Part shown: one piece after another, positions 7,037-15,952 of the stretch
Layout of the letters: every line of letters starts with the position of its first letter
Numbering within the stretch: the stretch's first letter is position 1
DNA from: CF-46 sp042408445
GTDB lineage: Bacteria; Chloroflexota; Limnocylindria; Limnocylindrales; CSP1-4
NCBI GenBank assembly: GCA_042408445.1
Contig: JBHORC010000040.1
Coordinates: 1-64,000 of the forward strand
DNA: 64,000 bases
Direction of reading: 5' to 3'
Notes under the pieces: generated by a model
Told to the model about the DNA's origin: nothing
Databases searched by the model: none
What the model saw: only the letters and a program-made list of their open reading frames with translations
Position numbers and translations under genes: made by a program

Positions 7037-8410
7037 ATGGACACCTTCGACTTCGTCATCATCGGTGCAGGACCCGCCGGCGAGGCCGCCGCGCACGAGG
7101 CGCGCTCCCGGAACGCGTCCGTTGCGATCATCGATCGGCGGTGGTTCGGCGGCAGCTGCCCGCACATCGGCTGCCTCCCGTCCAAGTCCCTCCTCCACGC
7201 CGCGGAAGAGCACGCGGCGAACCCGGCCCGCTATTCCTGGGAACGTGCGTCGAAGGCCCGGGACTACATGGTCAACCGCCCCGCCGACGCCGAAGACCCC
7301 GACGATTCCTCGCATGTCCGGAGCCTCGAGTCGGCCGGCGCCACCGCCTACCGCGGCTCGGCGCGGATCGTCGGCCAGGGCGAGGTCGAGGTCCGCCACG
7401 ACGATGCGGTCCACGTCATCCGCGGCCGGAACGTGATGGTCGCCGTCGGCTCGACCTCGAAGGTCCCGCCGCTGCCCGGCCTCGCCGACGTCCGGGTCTG
7501 GACCAACCGCGAGGCGACCCTCACGCGCGTCCTGCCGCGGAGCCTGATCGTGCTGGGCGGCGGTCCGACGGGCTGCGAGCTCTCGCAGGTCTACGCCCGG
7601 TTCGGCGTCCCGGTGACGGTCGTCCAGTCCGGTGACCGGCTGATGCCGACGGAACATCCCCGGAATTCGGAAGCCGTCGCCCAGCTCCTCCGGCGCGGCG
7701 GCGTCGACGTGCGCCTCGGCGTCCGTGCCACCGGCGCCCGGGCCGGCGCCGGAACGGACGGGGCCGATGTGATCGATCTCGACGACGGCACGAGCGCCGA
7801 GGGCCACGCGATCCTGCTGGCCGTCGGGCGGTCGTTCCCGCTCGACGATCTCGGGCTCGAGCACTATGGCATTGACACGAGCGGCCGGGTCGCGATTCCG
7901 CGCGACGGCCGGCTCCGGGTCGCCGACGGCCTGTGGGTGATCGGCGATCCAGCCGGTCCGGAGCTCCACACCCACCAGGCCCACTACCAGGGCGAGCTGG
8001 CGGTCCGGATGGCGCTCGGCATCGACGTCCATCCCGACTATCGCGCTCTGCCCCGAGCGACCTACACGGATCCCGAGGCGGCTTCGGTCGGGCTGACCCT
8101 CGACCAGGCACGGGCGGCCGACATCGACGCGGTCGAATACGTGGCGGATTTCGCACACTCGTCGCGAGGCTATGCGCTCGAGGAGACGATCGGCCACGTG
8201 ACGCTGACGTTCGACCGGGCGACCCGCCAGCTCGTCGGTGCGGCAATGGCCTGCCCGGACGCGTCGGCGGCGATCCACGAGTGCGTCCTGGCGATCCGTG
8301 CCCGCGTCCCGGTGGAGGTCCTCGCGGACACAATCCACGCGTTTCCCTCGACCTCGCGGATCCTGAACGGGCTGTTCGCCGAGGCGGTTCGGGACCTCGC
8401 CCCGTCCTGA
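7037..8410 (+). CDS. FAD-dependent pyridine nucleotide-disulfide oxidoreductase
   Basis: A 457-residue two-dinucleotide-binding flavoprotein. The FAD motif GAGPAGEAAA is at 10-19. The redox pair C41/C46 lies in GGSCPHIGCLPSK, the NAD(P)-binding motif is GGGPTGCELSQ, and the C-terminal dimerisation domain follows. It resembles dihydrolipoyl dehydrogenase and mercuric reductase, but the C-terminal catalytic His-Glu dyad (HAHPTxxE in Lpd) reads HAFPSTSR, so both proton-transfer residues are replaced. No lipoyl enzyme complex genes are nearby. It is probably not a canonical Lpd; substrate unknown. It follows the two RNA methyltransferases closely, perhaps in one transcript. Confidence 0.85.
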   Translation: MDTFDFVIIGAGPAGEAAAHEARSRNASVAIIDRRWFGGSCPHIGCLPSKSLLHAAEEHAANPARYSWERASKARDYMVNRPADAEDPDDSSHVRSLESAGATAYRGSARIVGQGEVEVRHDDAVHVIRGRNVMVAVGSTSKVPPLPGLADVRVWTNREATLTRVLPRSLIVLGGGPTGCELSQVYARFGVPVTVVQSGDRLMPTEHPRNSEAVAQLLRRGGVDVRLGVRATGARAGAGTDGADVIDLDDGTSAEGHAILLAVGRSFPLDDLGLEHYGIDTSGRVAIPRDGRLRVADGLWVIGDPAGPELHTHQAHYQGELAVRMALGIDVHPDYRALPRATYTDPEAASVGLTLDQARAADIDAVEYVADFAHSSRGYALEETIGHVTLTFDRATRQLVGAAMACPDASAAIHECVLAIRARVPVEVLADTIHAFPSTSRILNGLFAEAVRDLAPS

Positions 8411-8420
8411 CCGCCCGCGC

Positions 8421-10070
8421 CTAGCGCTCGAACGCAACCTCGCCGTCGACGAGGACAAGGCGGGGACGAGCGGTGGCGAGCGCCCCGCCCGGCTCGATCG
8501 GGTGGCTCAGGGCGCTCGCCGGGAGCACCACGAGATCCGCTCGCTGGCCCGGGATCAGCCGGCCACGGTCGGTCTCGGCGGCAACGGTCGCCGGCGCGAC
8601 GCAGGCCGCGCGAAGCGCCTGCTCGAGCGTGAGCCGTTCCTCCGGGCCGAATGGCTCGGCGTCCTCCGGCCACGTACCGTCGACCCGCGTCACCGCCATG
8701 GAGAGTCCGGGCCACGGGTCGATCGGCTCGACGGGCGCATCCGTCCCGAACGCGACCACCGCGCCGGCGTCGAGCAGCGAGCGCATCGGGTAGCCGCGGG
8801 TCGCCGCCCGATCGCCCCACAGGCGGCGGGCGATCGTCGCGTCGGCTCGGACGTGGACGGGCTGGATCGAGGCGGCGATCCCCGCGGCGCCGAACCGTGA
8901 CCGGTCGTCGGGATGCAGGAGCTGGACGTGCTCGAGGCGCGGCATCAGCGTCGTCCGCCCGGCGAGCGGCTCCAGCGTGTCGAGGGTGACGCGGCACGCC
9001 CGATCCCCGATCGCATGGACCTGGGTGGCGATCCCGGCGTCGGCGGCCTGGGCGGCGAACCGCGCGACGTCCGCGGGTGGGGTCAGCCAGATCCCCTGCT
9101 CCGTGCCCGCGGGCAGCGGATGGCCGTCCTCGGGCTCGATCGGCTCGAGCAGGGCGGCGGTCCGCGACGCGAGCGTGCCGTCGGCAAAGAGCTTCAGCCA
9201 GCCGAACCGCGCGCGGCCACCGGGCGGTCCAAGAGGATCGCCGCTCCGCAGCCCCTCCCCGATCGCCGCGGCGAGCTGCTCGGAGCGGATCGAGGCGTGG
9301 ACCCGGATCGGGAGGTCGTCGCGCTCGTCGAGGGCGCGGTAGGCGGCAATCGCCCGGCCGAGCCCGACCTGCAGGGACAGCGCGCCTGGATCGTGGACGG
9401 CCACGACGCCGAGCCGGAGGAGGTCGCGGGCCAGGCGCGCGATCGGTGCCTCGTACCGCTCGGCGGAGGCCGCGGGCACGTGGTCGGTCACGATCCGGGC
9501 GGCCGCCTCGTGCAGGACGCCGGTCGGGTTGCCCCGCTCATCGCGTCGGATGAGGCCACCCTCCGGATCGCTCCGTTTGCGATCGATCCCGGCGATCGCC
9601 ATCGCCCGATGGCTCACGAGGAGCGCGTGGTGGTCGTGCGCCCACAAGGCGACGGCTCGTCCAGGCGCCACTCGCTCCAGGTCGTCCGCGGTCGGCCAGA
9701 CGCCCCACCGATCGTTGTGCCAGCCGTGCCCCTCGAGCCAGGGATCGCCGTCGGCGAGGGAGTCGTTCGCCACCCGGATCGCCTCGAGCCCCGCGTCGAG
9801 CGTCGCCGTCGTCGTCAGGTCGATCCGATCGAGCGACAGGCCGCCCTCGGCGAGGTGCAGATGGGCATCGCTGAGCCCGGGGATCGCGACCTCGTCCGGA
9901 TCCATCTCGATCCGACGGGTGTGCGGATCGGCCCGCGTCTCCAGGTCCACGGCCGATCCCGCAAAGGCCACGCGACCGTCGGTGATGCCGACCGCCTCGA
10001 CCCAGCCGAACCCCTGGTCTCCGGCCAGGGTCGCGATCCGTCCGCCGCTGACGAGGAGGTCGAGCGGCAT
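8421..10070 (-). CDS. YtcJ-like metal-dependent amidohydrolase
   Basis: A 549-residue amidohydrolase of the amidohydrolase-3 family. The composite beta-sandwich ends include VSGGRIATL and a C-terminal PGQRADLVVL segment. Metal ligands are visible in SDAHLHLAEGG, HAIGDRA and GTDAPVEP. These enzymes hydrolyse C-N bonds of N-substituted or ring compounds; the substrate is unknown. Its ATG shares one base with the stop of the upstream asparaginase (TGATG), so the two are coupled, suggesting amide or amino-acid-derivative catabolism. It is the last gene of the long minus-strand operon. Confidence 0.88.
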   Translation of the reverse strand: MPLDLLVSGGRIATLAGDQGFGWVEAVGITDGRVAFAGSAVDLETRADPHTRRIEMDPDEVAIPGLSDAHLHLAEGGLSLDRIDLTTTATLDAGLEAIRVANDSLADGDPWLEGHGWHNDRWGVWPTADDLERVAPGRAVALWAHDHHALLVSHRAMAIAGIDRKRSDPEGGLIRRDERGNPTGVLHEAAARIVTDHVPAASAERYEAPIARLARDLLRLGVVAVHDPGALSLQVGLGRAIAAYRALDERDDLPIRVHASIRSEQLAAAIGEGLRSGDPLGPPGGRARFGWLKLFADGTLASRTAALLEPIEPEDGHPLPAGTEQGIWLTPPADVARFAAQAADAGIATQVHAIGDRACRVTLDTLEPLAGRTTLMPRLEHVQLLHPDDRSRFGAAGIAASIQPVHVRADATIARRLWGDRAATRGYPMRSLLDAGAVVAFGTDAPVEPIDPWPGLSMAVTRVDGTWPEDAEPFGPEERLTLEQALRAACVAPATVAAETDRGRLIPGQRADLVVLPASALSHPIEPGGALATARPRLVLVDGEVAFER

Positions 10071-11131
10071 CAGGCGGCCCCGTGCGCCGTGGCGCCCGCG
10101 GCGGCAGCACGATCGTCCGCCCAGAACCGCTCCGGGTCGTCGATGGGCTGCGGATCGGCGAGGAGCGCGGCGAGACTCGCGCGGTCCAGCTGCGCCCCGA
10201 GGCCGAGCGCGAGCGCGATCCGCGCCTTCGGCCCGGTGAGGTGGCCAGCCGTCAGTGCGCCCGCCCGGACCCAGGTCGCGCCGCCACCGGGGAATGCATA
10301 GCCCGTGCCGGCGGCACCGGCCGGACAGCGTGTGACGAGCACGACCGGGATACCGTCGGCCATCGCGGATTCAGCTGCTGCGAGCAGCGAGGGGTCCGTG
10401 TTGCCGGCCCCGGTCGCGGCGACGACGATGCCGTCCGCGCCCGCTCCGTGCAGGGCTTCGATCGGCGTCCCATCGGTCGCGACCGTCGCCGTCACGAGGA
10501 AGACCCGCTCCGCGGCGCGTTCCGTCGCGATGCGACGGCGGGCCCCGCGACTCCGCTCCAGCACGACGCCGCCGTCCCCGACGCGACCGAGCGAGCCGCG
10601 GTTCAGGCAGCGGAACGTGTCGAACGCCGAGCTGTGGGTCTTCGTGACGTCATCGGCGGCTTCGATCGTCCGATCCAGAACGACGACCACTCCCAGGTCG
10701 GCCGCGCCGGCGTCCGGTGATGCCGCGACGCGGACCGCATCGGCCAGGTTCTGGGGTCCGTCGTACCCGGGCTGGCTCGCCGACCGCATGGCTCCGGTGA
10801 CGACGACGGGCTTGGGTCCCGCGTGGAGCAGGTCGTGGAAGAACGCCGTTTCCTCGATCGCATCGGTCCCCTGGACGATGACCGCACCGTCGATCGAGGG
10901 ATCGGCGAGCGACGCCCGGACCGCGGCCGCGATGTCGAACAGGGCGGCGAACTGGAAGTGGCTCGCCGGCGTCAGCCCCCGGTCGATCGGGACGACGTCG
11001 GCGATCTCGCCGAGGCCGGGAACGCTCGCGAGGAGTGCTGCGCCGCCGAGCACCGGGACGTTTCCGCCGGCGTCGGCGTCGTGACGCATGCTGATCGTCC
11101 CACCCGTGAACACGATCGCGACACGCGGCAC
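10070..11131 (-). CDS. L-asparaginase / glutaminase family
   Basis: A 353-residue asparaginase with both catalytic threonine motifs: FTGGTISM at residues 8-15 and the QGTDAIEETAFF block near residue 90, followed by VTGAMR. It should release ammonia from asparagine or a related amide in the cytoplasm, since no signal peptide is seen. It starts 14 bases after the MFS transporter gene and is coupled to the downstream amidohydrolase, which makes an uptake-and-deamidation unit plausible. Confidence 0.92.
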   Translation of the reverse strand: MPRVAIVFTGGTISMRHDADAGGNVPVLGGAALLASVPGLGEIADVVPIDRGLTPASHFQFAALFDIAAAVRASLADPSIDGAVIVQGTDAIEETAFFHDLLHAGPKPVVVTGAMRSASQPGYDGPQNLADAVRVAASPDAGAADLGVVVVLDRTIEAADDVTKTHSSAFDTFRCLNRGSLGRVGDGGVVLERSRGARRRIATERAAERVFLVTATVATDGTPIEALHGAGADGIVVAATGAGNTDPSLLAAAESAMADGIPVVLVTRCPAGAAGTGYAFPGGGATWVRAGALTAGHLTGPKARIALALGLGAQLDRASLAALLADPQPIDDPERFWADDRAAAAGATAHGAA

Positions 11132-11145
11132 GGGCAGCTCCGGCG

Positions 11146-12702
11146 TCAGCGCGGCGACGGTGCGTCGTCGTCGGGCGACGTGGGCGAATCGTGGTCGGCC
11201 GGGAGTGACGGTCCGTCCGCGGCCGCACCGGGACCCGTCGCGTCGGGAACCGCGTCGTCGTCGGTGTCGAGGAAGTCCTCCGGTCCGGCGACCTCCGCGC
11301 CGAGCGCCTCGATGAACGGGTCGGCGCGGTTGCCGACGACCGCCCGCGAGTCGCGCTCGACAGCCCGGAGCGGCCCGCGGAGGTAGATCGAGGCGACCCC
11401 GGAAGCGGCGATCAGGAACGCGACGGCGACGAGGACGATCGTCGTTCCGAGCAGGTCGGCGATCGGGCCGACGACGAGGATCGGGAGGAAGCTCGCGACC
11501 GAGACGAGCATGTTCAGGACCCCGAACACCCGACCGCGCACGTCCTCGGGCAGGTCCTCCTGGAGCTGTGTCTGGGCCGGGATCGCGACGGACGCGTAGG
11601 CGATCCCCGCGAAGAACGCGACCGCGACGACGATCGAGAGCAGCGACGTCAGCAGGGAGAGGTCCGGCAGCCCCCGTCCGTTGACGGAGTTGTCGAGGAA
11701 CACGCTGATCCGCCCGGACAGGGCCATCGTCGCGAGGAGCACGCCCAGCGCGATCAGGCCGCCCTCGATGACCCGCCGGCGCGGGATGAGCCGGCCGTAC
11801 GCGTTGAGCAGCAGGATCCCCATCACGATGCCGACGCCGAGCGGCAGGACGACGACGACGAAGTCCTCGGAGCTGAGGCCGAGCGTCTTCTGGGCGAAGC
11901 TCGGGCCGAGGACGCCGAGCACGCCGACCAGAGACGCAGCGATCCCCAGATAGATCAGCGACCAGCGGATCTCGCGGTGATCGCGGATGTACTCGAGGCC
12001 CTCGCGGAGCTGGCGCAGGACGGTGCCGATCGCATCCTCTGCCTCGCGGACGCGCATGCGCGTCCCGGCCTGGGGCGCGACGGCCGTCGGCGGGGCCGGC
12101 GGGAGGGTCGCGCAGAAGCCCGCCGCGATGAAGTACAGCGCCGCCACGACCATGATCAGCGCTGGCGCGCCGGCGATCTTCACGATCAGCGGCCCCACGA
12201 GCGTGAACCCGAGCGCGAAGGCCGCGTTGAGCGTGAGCGTGAAGATTCCGTTCGCGGCGAGGAGCTGCCGGCGCGGCACCAGCTTCGGGATCATCGCCGC
12301 CTCGGCGGGACCGAAGAAGACGGTAATCGTCGAGACGATGATGTTCAGCAGGTAGATCAGCCCGAGGTGGTTCCCGACGAAGAACATCGCGACGAACGCC
12401 GCACCGCGCAGGATGTTCGTGAAGATCAGGACGAGCCGACGATCCAGCCGGTCGACGAAGACGCCGGCCAGCGCCGAGAAGAGGACCGCCGGCAGGAGGA
12501 ATGTCAGGATCAGGGCGCTGACCGCGGTCGTCGACCCCGTCGACTTCGCGATGATGACCGTCAGGCCGAAGATCACCATGTTCCCGCCGATCTGGGTCGC
12601 CGCCTGGGCGAGCCAGAGGAGCAGGAACGGTCGGTTCCGGAAGACGTCGATCGCGCTGCCTGCCGGCGCGACCGTCGCGGGCGAGCGTCCGCCCGCCGTC
12701 AC
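11146..12702 (-). CDS. MFS transporter (EntS/MFS_3 type)
   Basis: About 518 residues from the GTG at 12700-12702, which overlaps the stop of the DUF951 gene (GTGA). A longer in-frame start exists but would read through the DUF951 gene as Arg-rich nonsense. The protein shows about 12 hydrophobic segments, beginning RPFLLLWLAQAATQIGG, with the family pattern GVFVDRLDRRLVL between helices 2 and 3. A hydrophilic central loop lies near residue 215, and an acidic tail of about 75 residues carries repeated D/P/A. It is a drug or metabolite exporter by family; the substrate is unknown. Confidence 0.88.
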   Translation of the reverse strand: MTAGGRSPATVAPAGSAIDVFRNRPFLLLWLAQAATQIGGNMVIFGLTVIIAKSTGSTTAVSALILTFLLPAVLFSALAGVFVDRLDRRLVLIFTNILRGAAFVAMFFVGNHLGLIYLLNIIVSTITVFFGPAEAAMIPKLVPRRQLLAANGIFTLTLNAAFALGFTLVGPLIVKIAGAPALIMVVAALYFIAAGFCATLPPAPPTAVAPQAGTRMRVREAEDAIGTVLRQLREGLEYIRDHREIRWSLIYLGIAASLVGVLGVLGPSFAQKTLGLSSEDFVVVVLPLGVGIVMGILLLNAYGRLIPRRRVIEGGLIALGVLLATMALSGRISVFLDNSVNGRGLPDLSLLTSLLSIVVAVAFFAGIAYASVAIPAQTQLQEDLPEDVRGRVFGVLNMLVSVASFLPILVVGPIADLLGTTIVLVAVAFLIAASGVASIYLRGPLRAVERDSRAVVGNRADPFIEALGAEVAGPEDFLDTDDDAVPDATGPGAAADGPSLPADHDSPTSPDDDAPSPR

Positions 12703-12944
12703 GGCTGGCGGGGTTGCGGAGCAGCGGCCGCGCTGAGGTCGGGGTCGCCGCGGCGGATGAACTCGGCCAGGCGGCGCTCGACGGTGCGGCGCTCGACGAG
12801 CACGTGCCGTCCGCACGTCTCGCAGCGGAGCCCGATGTCCGCGCCGAGCCGATCGACGAGCCAGCGGTCGCCGCCGCACGGATGAGCGCGTTGCAGCCGG
12901 ATCACGTCGCCGAGGTACAGCACGAGGGCTGGTCGGACGATCAT
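12699..12944 (-). CDS. DUF951 family zinc-ribbon protein
   Basis: An 81-residue protein from the ATG at 12942-12944. It has the DUF951 signature: YLGDVIRLQRAHPCGG, then WLVDRLGADIGLRCETCGRHVL, with three Cys (HPC, CETC) suited to metal binding. The family is small, widespread in Firmicutes and Chloroflexota and has no agreed function; in Firmicutes it often sits near ribosome and chromosome-maintenance genes. Here it links the DUF881 pair to the MFS gene. The MFS start overlaps its stop. Confidence 0.85.
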   Translation of the reverse strand: MIVRPALVLYLGDVIRLQRAHPCGGDRWLVDRLGADIGLRCETCGRHVLVERRTVERRLAEFIRRGDPDLSAAAAPQPRQP

Positions 12945-12957
12945 CCGGCGGAGGGTA

Positions 12958-13680
12958 TCAAAGTGCCGGATGACCATGAACCGGACTGAGGCCGCGCTGC
13001 GTCGCGGGCAGCGTCATCGGCTGGTCCGTCGGCTCGAGGTCGATCGACGCCGAGGGATTCGTCGCCGCGAGCTGGGCGACGATCCCGCCAGCACGGGTCA
13101 GCGAGCCCACGAGCGTGTCAGGCCGGCCGATCGCCCGGACCCGGAACGGATCGGGAAGCAGGAAGCCGTCGACGTCCAGCGAGCCCGGCACGCCGCTGAC
13201 CGCGGTGCCGACCACGATCCGGACGTTTTCGATCGCGACCGCTTCGGCTCCGGCATTGCGAAGCTCGTTGACCAGGTCGTCGACGGCCCGCGCGGTCAGT
13301 TGGCCGCTCACGGTCACGATGACACCGCGACCGGCCACGGGATCGAGCCCGGACCATGCCCGGATGCGGGCGAGGTCCGACTGGATCTGGCCGATCGAGG
13401 TCGCGCCACTGCTCCGGTCGGCCCGGAGCTCGCCAAGCTGCCCCTGGAGGGACGAGACCTCCGCCCGGAGGCGATCGTTCTCCGTGTCGAGATTGCCCAC
13501 GAGCGTCGTCAGGTCCTGGGCCGACTTGTTCTGGAGCGCGGAGCCGCCCGCCCCTGTCTGGGTCCGAAGCTGCACGACGACCAACAGGCCGAGCACGAAC
13601 GCGACGGCGGTGAGGGCGATCTGGCTCGAGCGGGAACGGATCGCCGAGCCGCCCATCGCCCGTCGCGCGGGCGCGGTCAT
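12958..13680 (-). CDS. DUF881 family membrane protein (second copy)
   Basis: A 240-residue protein with one N-terminal transmembrane helix (IALTAVAFVLGLLVVVQL) and a short coiled coil (NDRLRAEVSSLQGQLGELRA). An extracytoplasmic DUF881 domain follows, with GRGVIVTVSG, LVNELRNAGAEAVAIENVRI and FRVRAIG. DUF881 proteins occur in pairs near division genes in Actinobacteria and Firmicutes (YlxW/YlxX relatives), but their role is unclear. Its ATG overlaps the upstream paralogue's stop (ATGA), so the two are likely made in equal amounts and may form a heteromer. Confidence 0.88.
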   Translation of the reverse strand: MTAPARRAMGGSAIRSRSSQIALTAVAFVLGLLVVVQLRTQTGAGGSALQNKSAQDLTTLVGNLDTENDRLRAEVSSLQGQLGELRADRSSGATSIGQIQSDLARIRAWSGLDPVAGRGVIVTVSGQLTARAVDDLVNELRNAGAEAVAIENVRIVVGTAVSGVPGSLDVDGFLLPDPFRVRAIGRPDTLVGSLTRAGGIVAQLAATNPSASIDLEPTDQPMTLPATQRGLSPVHGHPAL

Positions 13681-14471
13681 GGCGCGCTCCCGGCGGCGGA
13701 GGGCTCCGGCGTCACGACCGGCGCGGGTGTGCCGACCGGACGGGACTCGCGGAGCGTGACCGAGCCCGCGAACGCCGGCACGTCCACCGTTCCCGGCTCC
13801 GCCCACGAGATCCCGATCCCGAACGACCCTCGGCGCGTCCGGACGAACTCCTGGAACCCGGGCGCGGCGGATAGCCGGGCGAACAGGTCCGGCGGCCCGA
13901 TCGCGGTGATCTGGTACGGGCCGGCGAGATAGGCGGCGTTGACCAGCACCGAGCCACCGATGTCGATGATCGCGCTGGACGTCGTGATCCGCTCGTCGCC
14001 GACCGCGATCGCCTCCGCCCCGGCCAGCCAGAGCTGGTCGACGAGCGTCCGCAGATCCGCGGCACCGACGAGATAGTCCGCCTCGTTGCCGTTCGGTGGC
14101 ACCGGCTCGGTCGAATCCTCGACCTTGAGGACGATCCCCGTGCCCGTCAGGCGGATCAGGCCGGCGGCGATCCGTGCCTCCTCCAGGCGGTCGTTGAGGG
14201 TCCGGATGGCGGCCTGCGACCCCGCGCTGTCCTGCTCGATCGTCTGGATCGACTTGCGCAGCGCGACGATCTGATCCTTCAACGCGTCCTGCTGGCTCTG
14301 GAGCTTGAGCGTCGTGTCGATCAGCGGCGTCCGCTCCTCGCTGCTGTACCGCACGCGCGGGCCCTCGGCGGCGAGCTGGGCGGCGATCAGGAAGCCGAGG
14401 ACCAGCAGCGCGACACCGAGGGTCACCTGCCAGGTGGGCACGCGCCGGACTCGCGCCACGAGAAGGCTCAC
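13677..14471 (-). CDS. DUF881 family membrane protein (first copy)
   Basis: A 264-residue protein (GTG start overlapping the upstream stop). The N-terminal membrane helix WQVTLGVALLVLGFLIAAQ is followed by a coiled coil at about 50-100. The DUF881 domain shows GTGIVLKVEDS, VDQLWLAGAEAIAVGDERI and GPYQITAIGPPDLF. The 20-residue Pro/Ala/Val-rich C-terminus is a spacer. Together with the paralogue at 12958 it forms a tandem pair downstream of a surface protease and a substrate-binding protein. Confidence 0.88.
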   Translation of the reverse strand: MSLLVARVRRVPTWQVTLGVALLVLGFLIAAQLAAEGPRVRYSSEERTPLIDTTLKLQSQQDALKDQIVALRKSIQTIEQDSAGSQAAIRTLNDRLEEARIAAGLIRLTGTGIVLKVEDSTEPVPPNGNEADYLVGAADLRTLVDQLWLAGAEAIAVGDERITTSSAIIDIGGSVLVNAAYLAGPYQITAIGPPDLFARLSAAPGFQEFVRTRRGSFGIGISWAEPGTVDVPAFAGSVTLRESRPVGTPAPVVTPEPSAAGSAP

Positions 14472-15952
14472 GGTCGATCCTCCGGCGGGCCTTCGTGCCG
14501 CGGCTCCGGGAGATCATCGGTGGGATCGTCATCGCGGAGGATCGGGCGTGCGTACAGCTGGTTCCAGGCGGCGTCGTCGGCCGCCAGCCGCGACCGCCGC
14601 GTTCGCCGGTACGTGGCGATCCCGACGACGACGAGGACGACGATCCCGATGAACCCGATCGACGGCGCAAGCAGCACGGCCACCGGATCATCGCGCAGGT
14701 CGCTCCCCCGCGGTGCGCCCGGGCGCGGCGGCGGCAGGGAACCCACGACCTCGAAGGACGGGTTCGGACGCGGCCCCTCCCAGCCCGGTGGCAGCGGTCC
14801 CGCCGGAGCGGGCTGCGGACCGACGCGCGACGGAGCCGTGGCGCCCAGCTCGCCGAGCCAGTCCTGCTCGAATCCGGCTAGATCCCGTCCGATCGCGGCC
14901 TGGAACGCCTCGTCGTCCGAGACGCCGTTGGCGTACGAGCGGATCAACTTGACGAGGCTGTCCCGGCCGTTCGCGCGAACGATCCGGTCCACCGCCGAGA
15001 CGCTTTCGGCATAGGCCAGGAAGAAGCGGTCGCGGGTCGTGGGAAAGGCGCCAGTCAGGCCGTCCAGCGGGATGATCGTGCCGGCCTTCGCAGCCGCCTG
15101 GACCTGGCGCCGGTCGCTGTCCGCGTAGCCGGCCGACAGGTAGACGGCGAGCCCCTCGTTCAACCAGTGGGGCGGGTCGTGGTAGGGGTTGTCGACGGCA
15201 GTCTGGAAGACCACGTGCGTGAGCTCGTGGGGGACCACGGTCCCGACCCAGCTTGCATCGATCTCGTCAGGCGTGATCAGGGCGAAGAGCGTCCTGATGT
15301 CCGGGTGAGCCTGCCCGCCCACGTTCTCGCGGGTCGCCGGCCCGAGGGCGTCGTAGAACGCCTGCTGGTCGGCGTAGATGAAGAAGTCGATCGGTTCGGT
15401 CTCGGTGACGCCGAGGAGTGACGCGGTGGCGGCGACGGCGTCGTCGCCGATCTTCAGCGCCCGCTGGCCGAACGACTGATCGCCTGTCACCCAGTGGACG
15501 TGAACGACCTTGCCGTCGATCGACTTCCAGGTGTAGCGGTCGTCCGCGTAGACCTGGCGCAATGGCGGACCCATGACGCTGTCGCCGTTCGTGCCGACGA
15601 CACGCCACCGCGCGGTGAACGTCGTGTTCGGCACGGTGTTCCCGTCCGAGAGATCGAGGTGGTAGCGGAGGGTCGCCGCGCCGCTGGTCGGCGCGTCCGG
15701 GACGGGCTGCACGACGGGGCCGACCGCGCCAGGCGTCGAGATGAGCACCTCCACCCGGTCGACCGTCCCGGACAGCGTCGCCGGCTGCGTGAAGTCGACG
15801 CCCTTCCCAAAGGCGGACGTGGCCGACGGGGTCCCGAACGCGACGGATGGCGCCGCTGCGGCGGCCGATCCCGCCGTCGCGCGTATCGGGACCAGCGCGA
15901 GGAACGCACCCGCGACCAGCGCGAGCGCTCGAGCTCGGCGTCGGACGCTCAC
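14468..15952 (-). CDS. Peptidase-MA-like membrane-anchored metalloprotease
   Basis: A 494-residue protein from a GTG that overlaps the preceding stop (GTGA). It has a signal peptide at 1-30 (ALVAGAFLALVPIRATA) and a beta-rich domain at 35-180. A gluzincin domain follows with HELTH (242-246) and the third-ligand motif NEGLAVY (E267), matching the peptidase MA family rather than plain HExxH thermolysins. Near residue 430 a hydrophobic helix (SIGFIGIVVLVVVGIATY) is followed by a basic stop-transfer and a charged cytoplasmic tail. The catalytic domain should face outside the cell. It sits between a substrate-binding protein and two DUF881 proteins, all translationally coupled. Confidence 0.88.
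   Translation of the reverse strand: MSVRRRARALALVAGAFLALVPIRATAGSAAAAAPSVAFGTPSATSAFGKGVDFTQPATLSGTVDRVEVLISTPGAVGPVVQPVPDAPTSGAATLRYHLDLSDGNTVPNTTFTARWRVVGTNGDSVMGPPLRQVYADDRYTWKSIDGKVVHVHWVTGDQSFGQRALKIGDDAVAATASLLGVTETEPIDFFIYADQQAFYDALGPATRENVGGQAHPDIRTLFALITPDEIDASWVGTVVPHELTHVVFQTAVDNPYHDPPHWLNEGLAVYLSAGYADSDRRQVQAAAKAGTIIPLDGLTGAFPTTRDRFFLAYAESVSAVDRIVRANGRDSLVKLIRSYANGVSDDEAFQAAIGRDLAGFEQDWLGELGATAPSRVGPQPAPAGPLPPGWEGPRPNPSFEVVGSLPPPRPGAPRGSDLRDDPVAVLLAPSIGFIGIVVLVVVGIATYRRTRRSRLAADDAAWNQLYARPILRDDDPTDDLPEPRHEGPPEDRP

Noticed and set aside
13115..14691. Frames reading through the DUF881 genes in other phases
   Set aside because: Arg/Pro-rich translations, antisense or out of phase with two clear DUF881 proteins.
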